Below, piece by piece: positions 33,613-41,865 of a stretch of 48,876 nucleotides of DNA. The stretch is from Pseudomonadota bacterium. GTDB lineage: Bacteria; Pseudomonadota; Alphaproteobacteria; Azospirillales; Azospirillaceae. The DNA lies in NCBI GenBank assembly GCA_023423695.1, contig JAFAFA010000085.1, positions 1 to 48,876 of the forward strand. Reading direction: 5' to 3'. The position numbers and the translations under genes were made by a program. Within the stretch, counting starts at the first letter, position 1; the number at the start of each line of letters is the position of its first letter. The notes under the pieces were generated by a model. The model made no database searches. It was not told where the DNA came from and saw only the letters and a list, made by a program, of their open reading frames with translations.

Positions 33613-34338
33613 CTACTCCCGCCGCGACTCTTGCGGGCGTGTGTCGCCGGCACGGCCGTCTTGAACCCGGCTTCCGCGAGCGGGCAGCACCATCAACCGG
33701 CCATTGTCGAGATGCAGGCGCGGGTGGTCGAAACGGCGGATCAGCGCCTCGTTGTGGGTGGCGATCACCACGGTGGTTCCCAGCTTGTATAGTTCCTCGA
33801 ACAGATAGAGCAGGCGCATGCCGATGCCGTCATCGACGTTGCCGGTCGGCTCGTCCGCCAGCAGAAGCCGTGGCCGGTTGATGACCGAGCGCGCGATGGC
33901 CACCCGCTGCTTCTGCCCGCCGGACAGCGTGGACGGTTTGGCGTGCAGGTGGTTGCCCAGCCCCACCCAGCGCAGGATTTCGGTGCAGTGGGCGACCACG
34001 TCGGCCTCCGGCGTGCCGGACATGCGCAGCGGCAGCGCCACATTGTCCAGCGCCGACAGATGGTCGAGCAGCGCAAAGTCCTGGAACACCACGCCGATCT
34101 GGCGGCGCAGTTCCGGCAGGTCGCGGCGGGTCACCATCGCCATGTCGCGGCCGAACAGGGTGACCAGCCCGCGCGACGGCCGGTGGGCCAGATACATCAG
34201 CTTCAGCAACGACGACTTGCCCGCCCCGCTGGCACCGGTCAGGAAATGGAAGGACCCCGGCAGCAGGGTGAAGCTGATGTCCCGCAGCACCTCCGCCTCC
34301 GTGCCGTACCGCAAGCCGACATTTTCGAAACGAATCAC
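33613..34338 (-). CDS. ftsE: Cell-division ATP-binding protein FtsE
   Basis: A 241-residue ABC ATPase. It has Walker A GASGAGKS at 35-42, Q-loop VVFQDFALLDHLSALDNVAL, signature LSGGQKQR, Walker B LLLADEPTGNVD and H-loop VIATHNE. The VFQDF...L pattern after Walker A is specific to FtsE. Start codon is GTG at 34338 (reads M/V-IRFENVGLRYG). The C-terminal tail after residue 215 is Arg- and Asp-rich and longer than usual. It works with ftsX downstream. Confidence 0.95.
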   Translation of the reverse strand: MIRFENVGLRYGTEAEVLRDISFTLLPGSFHFLTGASGAGKSSLLKLMYLAHRPSRGLVTLFGRDMAMVTRRDLPELRRQIGVVFQDFALLDHLSALDNVALPLRMSGTPEADVVAHCTEILRWVGLGNHLHAKPSTLSGGQKQRVAIARSVINRPRLLLADEPTGNVDDGIGMRLLYLFEELYKLGTTVVIATHNEALIRRFDHPRLHLDNGRLMVLPARGSRVQDGRAGDTRPQESRRE

Positions 34339-34386
34339 GGTCCCACCACAGCCACGACAACCCTCCGCGCCGGGGACAATGCACCC

Positions 34387-34418
34387 GGCGCGGGGCGGAG
34401 TCCACCCCGCCCCGCGCC
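34387..34418. promoter_or_regulatory. Perfect 12-bp hairpin in the ftsE-plsC divergent region
   Basis: GGCGCGGGGCGG (34387-34398) and CCGCCCCGCGCC (34407-34418) form a perfect stem with an 8-base loop. It lies 49 bp upstream of ftsE and 68 bp upstream of plsC, between their promoters. The function is unknown: it could be a regulator dyad or an RNA structure. Confidence 0.45.
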
Positions 34419-34485
34419 GCGGAACCATCTCCGCAACAGCGCGGAATACTTGAGAAGTCGGCAAAGACCTGACAAGTTGCCGGCC

Positions 34486-35268
34486 ATGATCTGGATCCGG
34501 TCCCTCGCCTTCAACATCGCGTTCCACCTCTGGACCGCGCTGATGTGCTTCGCGCTGCTGTGGATGCTGCTGCTGCCGCGTCCGCAGATGGTCGCGGTCG
34601 TGAGATGGTATCTCAGCACCGTCGGCTGGCTGGAGCGAATGCTCGTCGGCATCCGCTACGAGGTGCGCGGGCGCGAGAACCTGCCCGACGGCCCCTTCCT
34701 GCTGGCGGCCAAGCACCAGTCGGCCTGGGAGACGATGAAGCTCCACCTTCTGGTGAAGGATCCGGCGATCATCCTGAAGCGCGAGCTGATGTGGATCCCG
34801 ATCTGGGGCTGGTACGCCGCCAAGGCGAAGATGATCCCGGTCGACCGCGGCGCCGGCGGGGCGGCAATCAAGTCGCTGATCCGCAATTCCCGCCCGGTGC
34901 GGGACGAAGGCCGCCCGATCGTGATCTTCCCGCAGGGCACCCGCGTCGCCCCCGGCACATACCGCCCCTACCGGATCGGTGTGGGCGTGCTCTATGAAAG
35001 CCTGAAGATTCCCATCGTGCCGATGGCGCTGAACGCCGGCCTCTATTGGCCGCGCCACAGCTTCCTGAAACGCCCGGGCACCGTGGTGGTGGAATTCCTG
35101 CCGCCGATCCTGCCCGGCCGTCCGCGCGCCGAGGCGATGCGCGATCTCGAGGAGCGGCTGGAAGCGGCCAGCGACCGCCTCGTCACCGAAGCCGGCGGCC
35201 CGCCCACCATCCGCCCGCCGCAGGCCGAGCCGGAGCGGAACAAGGAGGCGGCGACCGCCGTGTCCTGA
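34486..35268 (+). CDS. plsC: 1-acyl-sn-glycerol-3-phosphate acyltransferase
   Basis: Adds the second acyl chain to lysophosphatidate in phospholipid synthesis at the inner membrane. The 260 residues begin with a hydrophobic anchor (to about 32). They carry the acyltransferase box H77-QSAW-E82 (Glu in place of the more common Asp, a variant I recall from alphaproteobacterial PlsC) and the FPQGTR motif at 148-153. It is divergent from ftsEX. The start ATG 34486 lacks a strong ribosome binding site. Confidence 0.92.
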   Translation: MIWIRSLAFNIAFHLWTALMCFALLWMLLLPRPQMVAVVRWYLSTVGWLERMLVGIRYEVRGRENLPDGPFLLAAKHQSAWETMKLHLLVKDPAIILKRELMWIPIWGWYAAKAKMIPVDRGAGGAAIKSLIRNSRPVRDEGRPIVIFPQGTRVAPGTYRPYRIGVGVLYESLKIPIVPMALNAGLYWPRHSFLKRPGTVVVEFLPPILPGRPRAEAMRDLEERLEAASDRLVTEAGGPPTIRPPQAEPERNKEAATAVS

Positions 35269-35398
35269 CGCTTTGGCCCCCAACCGGCCGGCTACGACTG
35301 TTAACCCCTTGAGCACCGCCGCGTATCTGCCTACGCTCGCGCAACGAATCGCCGGGAGGGCCGGTTGAACCGGCTCCGGATGACGCGCGAGAGGACGG

Positions 35399-37249
35399 AT
35401 GACGCAGACCGCGAAGCCCCGGTGTTCCACCCGGCCGCTGGACCTCTGGAAAACGCGATGGCGTGCCGCCGCCGTCGCCCTTCTGATGACGGCGCAGCCG
35501 CTGGCGGTCCCCGTCGGCGCCATCCTGACCGTCCCGGCGGCACCCGCCCCGCTCGCCATCGCCGCCACCGCGGCGGTCTCCGTGGCACTCGCTCCGGACG
35601 AGGCGCAGGCCCGTGCCGGTTCCCGCGGCGGCCGGTCCTCGTCCTCGGGCGGCTATTCTCGGCCGTCGCGCACCCCGTCCGTCGGCAGCAGCGGCGGCTA
35701 TGCCCGCCCGTCCGCCCCGCGCACGCCCTCGACCGGAAGCGGCGGCGGCTGGTTCTCCGGCGGCTCCTCCAGTTCCAGCGGCGGTTACGCCCGGCCCGGC
35801 AACAGCGCCCCCTCGGTCGCCGCCCCGCCGACCTCCGCCGGTGACCGGACCTTCAGCCAGCAGGGCTCGGCCGACGCGCTGAACCGCTACCGCACCCGCC
35901 AGGAGGCCGACCGCACGCCGCCGGCCCAGCCGAGCGCGCCGCCCGCCGCCTCCACCCAGGGCCGCACCGGCAGTTCCAGCAATTCCAGTGGATCGGGCTG
36001 GGGCTGGGGATCGGGCGGTTCGTCCTACCGTACCCCATCCACCCGCCCGGCGCCCGTCAACCCCTATGGCCGCTACGGCTGGAACCCGCCGCCCTATGCC
36101 TACAGCGCTCCGCGCCGCTTCGGCATCTGGGACGGGCTGTTCCTGTGGTTCATGCTCGACACGCTGACCCGGCCGGGCCACGCCGCCTTCTTCCACAACA
36201 ACGCCGACGACCCCGGCTATCGCGAATGGCGGCAGGAAGCCGACCGGCTGGCCCGCGACAATGCGGAACTGCGCGGCAAGCTCGACCAGCTCGACCAGTC
36301 GGTTGCCGCCCAGGCCGGCACCCCGCGCGAGGCGGGGCAACTGCCGCCCGACGTGCCGCCGGAACTGGCCCGCGCCGATTCCTCCAGTTCGGTGGACAGC
36401 ACCAGCGCCGCGCAGGCGTCGCAGGACTCCGGCCGCGGCTTCTGGTGGTGGGGCATCCTGCTGCTCGGCGTGGCGGTGCTGTTCCTGCTGTGGCGGGCGC
36501 GGCGCCGGATGGATGCCCCGGCGGGAAAAACCAGCCCAGTCTCCACTGGCCCAGTCTCCAAGGGAGGATCGGACGTGCCCCTGTTCGGAACGCTCGGCAA
36601 CTACGTGAACCAGAAGCTCGGCGGCAAGGCCTACAGCCCGTCGCTGTTCCGGCTGGGCATGGCGGTCACCGTCGACCCCACCCCCTTCCTGCTGGCGGAG
36701 AGCGCCACCAAGGTGAAGGCGCCGGACACCGGCAGCGACCGGCTGGTGTCGATCGAGGCGGTCGGCACCGTCACCTCCGGCCCGGCCACCGTCTACCGGC
36801 TGCATCTGCCGGGCGGACCCGGAAAGACCGGGGGGTTCTTCCAGATCCATCTCGGCCCCGACGGGCAGCCGGACGAATGCCGCTACTTCACCCCCATCGA
36901 CAGCGTGACGCCGTCCGACGAGGGCGAATGGGGCTTCTGGCTGGACGATGCCGAGGGGATGATCGGCTGGCCGGAGTTCCAGACCAAGGACGGCAAGCTC
37001 TATCCCCGCATTTGGCAGCCGGGCGCCAGCCGCATCCAGCCCTTCACCCTCAGCGAGGCGCGCCAGTCCGTGCGCGGGACCGAGACGGTGGTCAGCCAGT
37101 CCATGCTGTACGGCGCCCCCACCGGTGCCGCGGCCCCCGCCCCCACCACGGAATACATCCTGGTGGAGGCGGTGGAGCGGTCCGGCCGCGCCTCGGTCGA
37201 GATCGCCGCCGGCATCGACGTGAACCCCGCCTCCCTCTCCCTGTCCTAA
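35399..37249 (+). CDS. Membrane protein with C-terminal DUF2491 (YjfK-like) domain
   Basis: A 616-residue protein. A hydrophobic N-terminus (about 10-65) probably acts as signal or anchor. Then come a long Ser/Gly/Pro-rich region with repeated SSSSGGY-type blocks, a short coiled-coil (about 270-305, RQEADRLARDNAELRGKLDQ), and a membrane helix near 346-365 (WWWGILLLGVAVLFLLW). The soluble DUF2491 domain starts at about 390 with VPLFGTLGNYVNQKLGGKAY. E. coli YjfK is only the last domain, so this is an anchored fusion. The next genes encode DUF350 and PspA-family proteins, the YjfL and YjfJ partners, which points to an envelope-stress unit. Confidence 0.8.
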   Translation: MTQTAKPRCSTRPLDLWKTRWRAAAVALLMTAQPLAVPVGAILTVPAAPAPLAIAATAAVSVALAPDEAQARAGSRGGRSSSSGGYSRPSRTPSVGSSGGYARPSAPRTPSTGSGGGWFSGGSSSSSGGYARPGNSAPSVAAPPTSAGDRTFSQQGSADALNRYRTRQEADRTPPAQPSAPPAASTQGRTGSSSNSSGSGWGWGSGGSSYRTPSTRPAPVNPYGRYGWNPPPYAYSAPRRFGIWDGLFLWFMLDTLTRPGHAAFFHNNADDPGYREWRQEADRLARDNAELRGKLDQLDQSVAAQAGTPREAGQLPPDVPPELARADSSSSVDSTSAAQASQDSGRGFWWWGILLLGVAVLFLLWRARRRMDAPAGKTSPVSTGPVSKGGSDVPLFGTLGNYVNQKLGGKAYSPSLFRLGMAVTVDPTPFLLAESATKVKAPDTGSDRLVSIEAVGTVTSGPATVYRLHLPGGPGKTGGFFQIHLGPDGQPDECRYFTPIDSVTPSDEGEWGFWLDDAEGMIGWPEFQTKDGKLYPRIWQPGASRIQPFTLSEARQSVRGTETVVSQSMLYGAPTGAAAPAPTTEYILVEAVERSGRASVEIAAGIDVNPASLSLS

Positions 37250-37274
37250 CCCACACGACAAGAGTGCCGGCCCC

Positions 37275-37700
37275 ATGGAAAGCACCTTCGGTTCCATTCT
37301 GACCGCGCTCGGCACCGGGCTTCCGGTGCTGCTGGTCCAGCTCGCCGTCACGCTGGCGCTGCTGGCGGTCGGCGTCGCCGTCTACACCCGCATCACCCCC
37401 TTCAACGAACGCCGGTTGGTGGCGGAGGGGAATGCCGCCGGCGGCCTGACGCTGGCCGGCTCCATCGTCGCGCTCGCCATCCCGCTGGCGGCGACGCTGG
37501 CGACCAGCGCCTTCCTGCTGGACATCGTTCTGTGGGGCGTGGTGGCGGTGATCCTGCAGTTGGTCGCCTTCGCGGTGGCGACCCTGCTGATCCGCGACCT
37601 GCGCGGCCAGATCGAATCCGGCAACGTCGCGTCGGCGGCGACCCTTGTCGGGGTCCAGCTGGGGGTGGCGCTGATCAACGCGGCGGCCATGGCCGGATAG
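37275..37700 (+). CDS. DUF350 membrane protein (YjfL-like)
   Basis: A 141-residue protein with four predicted membrane helices (LPVLLVQLAVTLALLAVGVA, then a loop TRITPFNERRLVAEGNAAGG typical of DUF350, then three more). It lies 25 bp after the DUF2491 gene and 118 bp before the PspA-like gene. Gene order DUF2491-DUF350-PspA matches the content of the E. coli yjf locus. The function is unknown; membrane-stress association is inferred from context. Confidence 0.85.
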   Translation: MESTFGSILTALGTGLPVLLVQLAVTLALLAVGVAVYTRITPFNERRLVAEGNAAGGLTLAGSIVALAIPLAATLATSAFLLDIVLWGVVAVILQLVAFAVATLLIRDLRGQIESGNVASAATLVGVQLGVALINAAAMAG

Positions 37701-37704
37701 GCAG

Positions 37705-37723
37705 GCCCCCGAGAGGTAAGGAT
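37705..37723 (+). repeat. Distal Rep iteron
   Basis: GCCCCCGAGAGGTAAGGAT is identical over 19 bp to the origin iteron at 42313-42331. It lies between the DUF350 and PspA-like genes, 4.1 kb from the start of rep. It may titrate Rep or pair with the origin. Confidence 0.8.
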
Positions 37724-37818
37724 AAGGGGTCTGGTCGCCGGATCGCCCCCTCCCCATCTGTGCAGGCGAGACGCCTTCCGGGGCGCCTCCAACAACCCTC
37801 ATCGACAGGATTCAAGCC

Positions 37819-38589
37819 ATGCTTGCCTTCATCCGCAACCTTATGGGTGTCAAGACCGACCAAGCCGTCCAGGGCGCCATGGAGGCGCTGGTTCGCTGGG
37901 ATCCGAAATCCGCGACCGAGGCGGAGCTGCGGACCATGGAACAGCATCTCGACGGCCTGGGCCGGCAGGTGGCGGAAGCCCGCGCCATCTACGACCGCGA
38001 GCAGCGCGAGGCCGACGAGATCAAGGCCCTGTCGGCCCAGCGCATGGCGGCGGCCGAGCATCTGCAGCGCCAGATCGACGCCGAGACCGATCCCGCCCGC
38101 AAGGCCGGCCTGGAAAAGAGCCTGGAGACCATCGTCGCCATGCTGGAGGAGATGGCTCCGGAGATCGACCGCGAGGTCCGCGACGCGGTGGAAGCCCGCG
38201 AGTTCCTGGAGATGCTGGAAAAGAACTATGCCCAGGCCGGCGCCAAGCTGAAGGCCGCCCGGGCCGACCTGACCCGTGCCCAGCGCGACATGGGCCGCGC
38301 CGACCAGCAGCGCGCCATGGCCGAGCGTCAGGCCGAAGCCGCCCGCCAGGCCGCCGGCCTTGCCGGTGCCACCAGCGGCCTGTCGGTCGCGCTGAAGGCG
38401 ATGCAGGACACCGCCGCCAAGGATCTGGCCGCCGCCGAGGCCGCGAACGCCAAGGCCAAGCTGCTGCGCCCATCGGCCCCGGAGAAGGAAGACCCCAACA
38501 TCGCCGCCGCCCTGGCTGCCGCGTCGGGCAAGACCTCGCCCACCAGCCTGTCGGACCGTCTGGCGGCGCTGAAGTCCAAGCAGGGCTGA
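37819..38589 (+). CDS. PspA/IM30-family protein (YjfJ-like)
   Basis: A 256-residue, highly helical protein of the PspA/IM30 (ESCRT-III-like) family. It starts LAFIRNLMGVKTDQAVQGAM and continues with long charged heptad-rich helices (about 25-150, for example RQVAEARAIYDREQREADEI). An Ala-rich helix precedes a tail ending LSDRLAALKSKQG. These proteins polymerise on membranes to protect them. It is the third gene of the DUF2491-DUF350-PspA unit. Rep iterons flank it on both sides (37705 and 38626). Confidence 0.85.
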   Translation: MLAFIRNLMGVKTDQAVQGAMEALVRWDPKSATEAELRTMEQHLDGLGRQVAEARAIYDREQREADEIKALSAQRMAAAEHLQRQIDAETDPARKAGLEKSLETIVAMLEEMAPEIDREVRDAVEAREFLEMLEKNYAQAGAKLKAARADLTRAQRDMGRADQQRAMAERQAEAARQAAGLAGATSGLSVALKAMQDTAAKDLAAAEAANAKAKLLRPSAPEKEDPNIAAALAAASGKTSPTSLSDRLAALKSKQG

Positions 38590-38625
38590 CGAGAATGGAG
38601 GAGACCGGTGGGGGAGACTCCGCCG

Positions 38626-38644
38626 ATCCTTACCTCCTGGGGGA
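38626..38644 (-). repeat. Distal Rep iteron
   Basis: On the minus strand it reads TCCCCCAGGAGGTAAGGAT, matching the origin iteron consensus at all positions of both conserved blocks except the first. It is 37 bp after the PspA-like gene and touches a dispersed inverted repeat at 38642-38684. Confidence 0.78.
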
Positions 38645-38684
38645 TGGAACAGCGTGGAACGGTTTCCGGCGGCTGTTCCATTCC
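38642..38684. repeat. Dispersed inverted repeat (single copy)
   Basis: GGATGGAACAGCG precedes a stem TGGAAC (38655-38660) / GTTCCA (38675-38680) with a 14-base loop GGTTTCCGGCGGCT. The copy at 46684 has the same loop length and a stem changed on both sides (TGAAAC/GTTTCA), a compensatory change. Confidence 0.6.
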
Positions 38685-38712
38685 GTCCGCTGGCCAATCC
38701 GCAAGGCCCGCC

Positions 38713-39432
38713 TCACAGACGGCCGAAGGCGGCCTGTCCGCCCCGCCGTTCCAGCGCCGAGCCGAGGTTGGGATAGGGATCGTCGGGATTGAAGGTCCAG
38801 GGATAGACGCCCTTCGGTCCCTCCGATTCCGGGCGGGCCAGGATCGCGGCCACGGCGTGCGGATCGGGCGGCCTGCGTTCGCGCAAGGCGCCGGGGATGT
38901 CGTCGTCGTCCAGTTCGGGGACAGTGACGGCGGGAGCGTCTTCAAACGGGGGCGGCTGGGAGGTGGCGGAGTCGGCCGGTTGCCGGGTGCCTGATTGCCG
39001 GGCCGGCTGCTGGGCCGGCCACTGGGCCGGTTGGTCTCCGAGCCCGTCGAGGAGGCCGAGCCGGTCGGCCAGCCAGCGCACGGTCGACGGATCGCCGGAG
39101 GAGACCAGCCGTTCGATCTGCTCGACGACCAGAATGCGCAGCGAGGAGAGGCGCAAGTCGGCTTCCCGTTTCAAGGCTTGCCGTTCCCACCAGACCCTGT
39201 GACGAAAATCCTTGGACCCGTAATAGGCCCGCCACAGGGTGGTGCGGCTGCATCCCATGGCGCGGGCGACATAGAGGAAGCTGCTGCCCCGCGCCAGCAT
39301 GCCGGCCGCCATGATCCATTGTTCCTCATGGAACTGCGAACCGGGGACCAGCGAGCCGTCGGCGGGCACCGGCGGTTCCTCCGCCCAGCAGGGGAAATGA
39401 TCGTCGGCGAGGGTACGGCTGTCGAGGGGCAT
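38713..39432 (-). CDS. Helix-turn-helix protein of unknown function
   Basis: A 239-residue protein with a helix-turn-helix at about 45-67 (MLARGSSFLYVARAMGCSRT, then TLWRAYYGS). A basic helix follows, and then a Gln/Pro-rich linker (QPAQWPAQQPARQSGTRQPA) and an acidic tail. It resembles phage small-terminase or transposase-like HTH proteins only in that motif. ATG 39432 has GGAG seven bases upstream. Its place beside brnTA and rep suggests part of the replicon backbone, but I do not recognise the family. Confidence 0.65.
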   Translation of the reverse strand: MPLDSRTLADDHFPCWAEEPPVPADGSLVPGSQFHEEQWIMAAGMLARGSSFLYVARAMGCSRTTLWRAYYGSKDFRHRVWWERQALKREADLRLSSLRILVVEQIERLVSSGDPSTVRWLADRLGLLDGLGDQPAQWPAQQPARQSGTRQPADSATSQPPPFEDAPAVTVPELDDDDIPGALRERRPPDPHAVAAILARPESEGPKGVYPWTFNPDDPYPNLGSALERRGGQAAFGRL

Positions 39433-39573
39433 GGCGTGGCTCCGCAAAGTGGTGGGACCGGGAGCGGAGAGGTTATAGGAAATATATCCTTTTCTGGGGA
39501 TTTTGTGCAAAATCGGCAAGAAGCGGGCGGCGCCCTTGGTTCTCCATGGCGCTGCTGCCGGATGGGTGGGAGG

Positions 39574-39897
39574 TTAGGCGCGCTTCTTGGCGCGTTCGTG
39601 CTCCATGTAGGCCCGGAGCACGGCGTTGATCTTGCTCTGGTAGCGGTCGCTGTTGGTGCGGAACCACTCCAGCACATCCGAATCCAGGCGGATGCTGATC
39701 GCCTGCTTCGCCGGCGGCTCGACGATCCGAGCCGTCTCGAACCAAGCCTCGTCGGCCAGCGGCGCCGCATCGGCGTCGCTGCGCACGGCGGCCTCGATGT
39801 CGGCATCGGTCTGGCGGTCAGCCCGCGACCAGTCAGCCGTCCGGTTGCGGGGCGACGCCAGAGAGCGTCGCGTGATACGCTCGTTGTTCGCGTCCAT
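39574..39897 (-). CDS. brnA: BrnA-family antitoxin (RHH)
   Basis: A 107-residue antitoxin. The C-terminal ribbon-helix-helix is AISIRLDSDVLEWFRTNSDR then YQSKINAVLRAYMEHERAKK, as in BrnA. BrnA neutralises BrnT and represses the shared promoter. Its start at 39897 lies 65 bp inside the 3' end of brnT, typical of this toxin-first type II pair. It probably stabilises the replicon whose rep gene is 0.3 kb upstream of the toxin. Confidence 0.9.
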   Translation of the reverse strand: MDANNERITRRSLASPRNRTADWSRADRQTDADIEAAVRSDADAAPLADEAWFETARIVEPPAKQAISIRLDSDVLEWFRTNSDRYQSKINAVLRAYMEHERAKKRA

Positions 39898-40129
39898 TGG
39901 CTTTCCTTGCTGAGATGATGCGGCGGGCGCCATCGCGCCAAGTGTAAACGACCACCAGCAGTCGGCCATCCACCTCGCCATAGGCAATGATGCGTGCCTC
40001 TCCGTTGTGATCGCGCGGATCGTCTTTTTCCTTCACAAATCCTTCAAATATATAGATAGCATCCTCAAAATCGATGCCGTGTTTAATAAAATTTGCCTCT
40101 CGTTTATACTCGTCCCATTCGAAGTCCAT
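39833..40129 (-). CDS. brnT: BrnT-family ribonuclease toxin
   Basis: A 98-residue BrnT (DUF497) toxin, a RelE-fold RNase. The typical opening is FEWDEYKREANFIKHGIDFE, and the core has DDPRDHNGEARIIAYGEVDG, then LLVVVYTWRDGARRIISARK. It precedes and overlaps brnA. A perfect palindrome at 40147-40167 lies just upstream and is the likely operator. Base composition upstream is distinctly AT-rich. Confidence 0.92.
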   Translation of the reverse strand: MDFEWDEYKREANFIKHGIDFEDAIYIFEGFVKEKDDPRDHNGEARIIAYGEVDGRLLVVVYTWRDGARRIISARKANGREQRAYHATLSGVAPQPDG

Positions 40130-40146
40130 TTTTTGCCTTCTCTAAC

Positions 40147-40167
40147 GAAATGGCGCGCAGCCATTTC
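40147..40167. promoter_or_regulatory. Perfect palindrome, probable BrnA operator
   Basis: GAAATGGC-GCGCA-GCCATTTC, perfect 8-bp arms, lies 17 bp upstream of the brnT ATG. BrnA represses its own operon, so this is a reasonable operator (inference). The rest of 40130-40428 is AT-rich promoter DNA plus a GC hairpin (CCCCGC-TTTC-GCGGGG, 40360-40375); I see no gene there. Confidence 0.68.
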
Positions 40168-40424
40168 ATTAATCGCGAGCATCTCAGCTTCCAATGCGTC
40201 TTTATGTCATTACAAATGTATAGGTTCTTTTCTTTCCTACTTCACTATGCGCCAACGTACCGGCGGATATGATAGGGAAATGCAATTGTATATACAAAAA
40301 CAGCGGAGAAACTTCAAGCCCCTTCGCCCAAGGACACTCCCCCGCTTTCAAACTTGGTTCCCCGCTTTCGCGGGGATGACGCGCGTCATGTGATCCAATG
40401 GGAAGCGGTTCAAAGGCTCCCCCC

Positions 40425-40443
40425 ATCCTTACGTCTCGGGGGA
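40425..40443 (-). repeat. Rep iteron overlapping the rep stop codon
   Basis: On the minus strand TCCCCCGAGACGTAAGGAT fits the iteron consensus. Its first 15 bases are read by rep as Ser-Pro-Glu-Thr-stop, so the iteron encodes the end of the protein that should bind it. Confidence 0.8.
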
Positions 40444-41829
40444 AGCCACCTTCGCCGCCTTCGGCTTGCGGGCTGCGACCTCGAAGGCGACGTCCTCAAT
40501 CATCCCGGCGGTGAGCGAGGACAGGGCCGACTTCAGGCTCGGCCAGTGGTTCATGCGGGCGGTGTCGGCGACGGCGGCGTTCTTGGCCTTCAGGACCAGA
40601 CGGCGGCCACCCTGGGGGGCTTCCTCCACCCGTTCCGGCTCCAGTTCGGCCAGCAGCGGGGCGGGGACCTTGCCTTTCAGGGCATGCAGGACGGCGGCCC
40701 ACAGGGCCGTAACGTCGTCAGCATCGGGCAGCGGGCCGAGATCGGCGAGGCCGGCTTCCACCGGATCGGCGGGGGCGACGGTGTCGACCTTGCCGATGCG
40801 CCGGGCGCGGCGGCCGGCGCTGTGGCGTTCGCGCTCCAGATAGGTCTCGGCCGCCTCTTCCTCGTCCTTGGCGAGGAAATCGAGGGTCACAGCCTCGATC
40901 TTGCGGCCTTTCCGCTTCATCTTGTCTTCCGGCATGCTGACCCGGAAGGGGGCGAGCTGGTTCACCTCGGAGATGGCGCGGTCGATGGTGCGGGTGCGCA
41001 GGATGCCGAAATCCTTGTAGGCGCCCTCCGGGACGTTCATCAGCTTGCGCAGCGTGTCGATGTCCAGTTCCAGCGACGGATAGTCCATCTGGTAGCGCTG
41101 CATGCCGATCTCGTAGAGCTTCAGCGCGTAGGTGCTGGTGACCTTGACCATCGCCGGCCCGGACAGCTTGGCCCACAGCTGGGACGAGCGCTGGATTTCC
41201 AGGAAGGCGTCGGTGAACTGGAAATGGATGTCGGCGGCGTCGCTGTCCTCCTCCTCCTCCGGCCGGACATAGCTGGAGAGGATGCGCAGTTCGGCACGCG
41301 ACCGGCGGCCGCGGAAGGGGCCGATGACCACCAGGCTGGAATCGAAGATTTCCTTCAGAGCGTCGAAGATTCGCTCATTGCCCTTGTGGTTGCCACGCAC
41401 CACGCGCTTGGGCAACCGGTAGAGCTTGTTGGAAAAATTCTGGCTGCCGGCCAGATGGATCATGAAGTTCAGCATCTTCTGCGCCGGCAGCGACAACCGC
41501 GTGCCGTTGGCGGGATAGCTGTAGACCGCCTCCGCCGCCTTGATCAGATGCTTGTAGCCGTCACGCTCGAAAGTGGCGCTGGCGACGCGGGCGGTCAGTC
41601 CGGCGACCGGGGCCGCGGATTCGGTGCCGACCGCCGGCAGGGTGGCGGCAGCGCCGTCGCCGTCGATCACGGCACCGCCGGCCAGATCCTCCGGCCCCAG
41701 AACCACAAGACCGGGAGCGGCCTTTGCGGATGCCTTGGCAGATCCGGCCGTAACGGGCGCAGCCGCGTCCGACGGGACGGACTCCTCCGCCACCGCACTG
41801 CGCGCCTTCCTGCGCCCCGTCCCCGCCAT
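40429..41829 (-). CDS. Rep_3-family replication initiator
   Basis: A 466-residue plasmid/chromid initiator. The first about 85 residues are Ala-rich and disordered. Then two winged-helix domains follow, with landmarks LSLPAQKMLNFMIHLAGSQ (WH1), STYALKLYEIGMQRYQMDYP, LELDIDTLRKLMNVPEGAYK and RAISEVNQLAPFRVSM (WH2 of Rep_3). A C-terminal extension of about 120 residues is not part of the core family. It should bind the iterons at 41918-42496 to open the origin and bind the half-site pair at 41866-41892 to repress itself. The ATG at 41829 precedes MAGTGRRKARSAV. Confidence 0.83.
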   Translation of the reverse strand: MAGTGRRKARSAVAEESVPSDAAAPVTAGSAKASAKAAPGLVVLGPEDLAGGAVIDGDGAAATLPAVGTESAAPVAGLTARVASATFERDGYKHLIKAAEAVYSYPANGTRLSLPAQKMLNFMIHLAGSQNFSNKLYRLPKRVVRGNHKGNERIFDALKEIFDSSLVVIGPFRGRRSRAELRILSSYVRPEEEEDSDAADIHFQFTDAFLEIQRSSQLWAKLSGPAMVKVTSTYALKLYEIGMQRYQMDYPSLELDIDTLRKLMNVPEGAYKDFGILRTRTIDRAISEVNQLAPFRVSMPEDKMKRKGRKIEAVTLDFLAKDEEEAAETYLERERHSAGRRARRIGKVDTVAPADPVEAGLADLGPLPDADDVTALWAAVLHALKGKVPAPLLAELEPERVEEAPQGGRRLVLKAKNAAVADTARMNHWPSLKSALSSLTAGMIEDVAFEVAARKPKAAKVASPET

Positions 41830-41865
41830 CGCCGTCCTCCGCCGAAATCGAGCGAGGCTAAATCA

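Noticed and set aside
40007..40393. Plus-strand ORF of 128 codons opposite brnT and its upstream region
   Set aside because: No ribosome binding site or recognisable domain; it is antisense to a clear BrnT gene and crosses its palindromic operator.
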